A DNA stretch of 22,028 bases, taken from assembly GCA_001587675.1 (NCBI GenBank), contig LNGD01000010.1, positions 1 to 22,028 on the forward strand. Reading direction: 5' to 3'. Positions 22,006 to 22,028 of the stretch are shown piece by piece. The notes beneath the pieces were generated by a model. That model was not told where the DNA came from and made no database searches. It saw nothing but the letters and a program-made list of their open reading frames with translations. A program made the position numbers and the translations under genes. Each line of letters begins with the position of its first letter. Positions within the stretch are counted from its first letter, which is position 1. This stretch comes from Candidatus Methanofastidiosum methylothiophilum. GTDB taxonomy: Archaea; Methanobacteriota_B; Thermococci; Methanofastidiosales; Methanofastidiosaceae.

Positions 22006-22028
22006 ATGAGAAAATCTTTTGCTTTAAC
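22006..22028 (+). CDS. Start of a further gene, cut by the window edge
   Basis: Only MRKSFAL is visible from ATG 22006, suggesting a possible signal-peptide start. A TATA-like CTTTTATTTA at 21977-21986 is about 26 bp before the ATG, so a leaderless gene is plausible. T-rich DNA after the previous stop (21921-21960) would separate the two units. Seven codons are too few to identify it. Confidence 0.4.

Noticed and set aside
1..22028. CRISPR array, tRNA, rRNA or insertion sequence
   Set aside because: I saw no regularly spaced repeats, no tRNA cloverleaf, no rRNA segments and no transposase or terminal inverted repeats.

Overview
The window is AT-rich, gene-dense archaeal DNA, most likely from a euryarchaeote and plausibly a methanogen-related lineage. 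The evidence is a TFB transcription factor, a Rpo7-Spt4-dephospho-CoA kinase-S24e-S27ae operon, archaeal SepF, a homotetramer-type tRNA-splicing endonuclease, a ferredoxin/geranylgeranyl reductase pair for archaeal lipids, and an Isf-type iron-sulfur flavoprotein. I cannot name the genus from sequence alone. Promoters are archaeal: TATA-like elements lie about 26 bp before either the start codon itself (leaderless transcripts) or a very short leader carrying GGTGAT/GGCGAT, usually 3-4 nt before the start.

Layout. 1-5.8 kb: a Cdc48/VAT AAA+ ATPase running off the left edge, a small charged protein, a GT-C-like membrane glycosyltransferase, CorA and TrmJ. 5.8-9.7 kb (+ strand): a DUF460 RNase H-like/coiled-coil protein, TFB and an unknown single-pass membrane protein. 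9.7-12.6 kb (- strand): ZPR1 and SepF, then the Rpo7 operon. 12.7-15.2 kb (+ strand): endA, a RelE-type toxin-antitoxin pair, and the ferredoxin-reductase pair. 15.3-22 kb is accessory. It holds a secreted Cys-rich protein, a large beta-propeller lipoprotein, a VapBC-like pair whose PIN gene is frameshifted, two tandem V4R-domain paralogs with an extra cysteine motif, a tiny Cys/Asp-rich exported protein, an iron-sulfur flavoprotein, an exported protein whose only well-placed start codon is ATA, and the first codons of another gene.

The left 15 kb is mainly information processing (proteostasis, RNA modification and splicing, transcription, ribosome), cell division and lipid synthesis. The right 7 kb is envelope, redox and toxin-antitoxin content. 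The most interesting items are the tandem V4R pair with its CxxC...CxC motif, the single-base lesions in the PIN gene and in the ATA-start gene, and a 23-bp near-perfect palindrome between rps27ae and sepF. I did not find a clearly new multi-gene system. The V4R / Cys-Asp-rich / Isf stretch is the best candidate for one.
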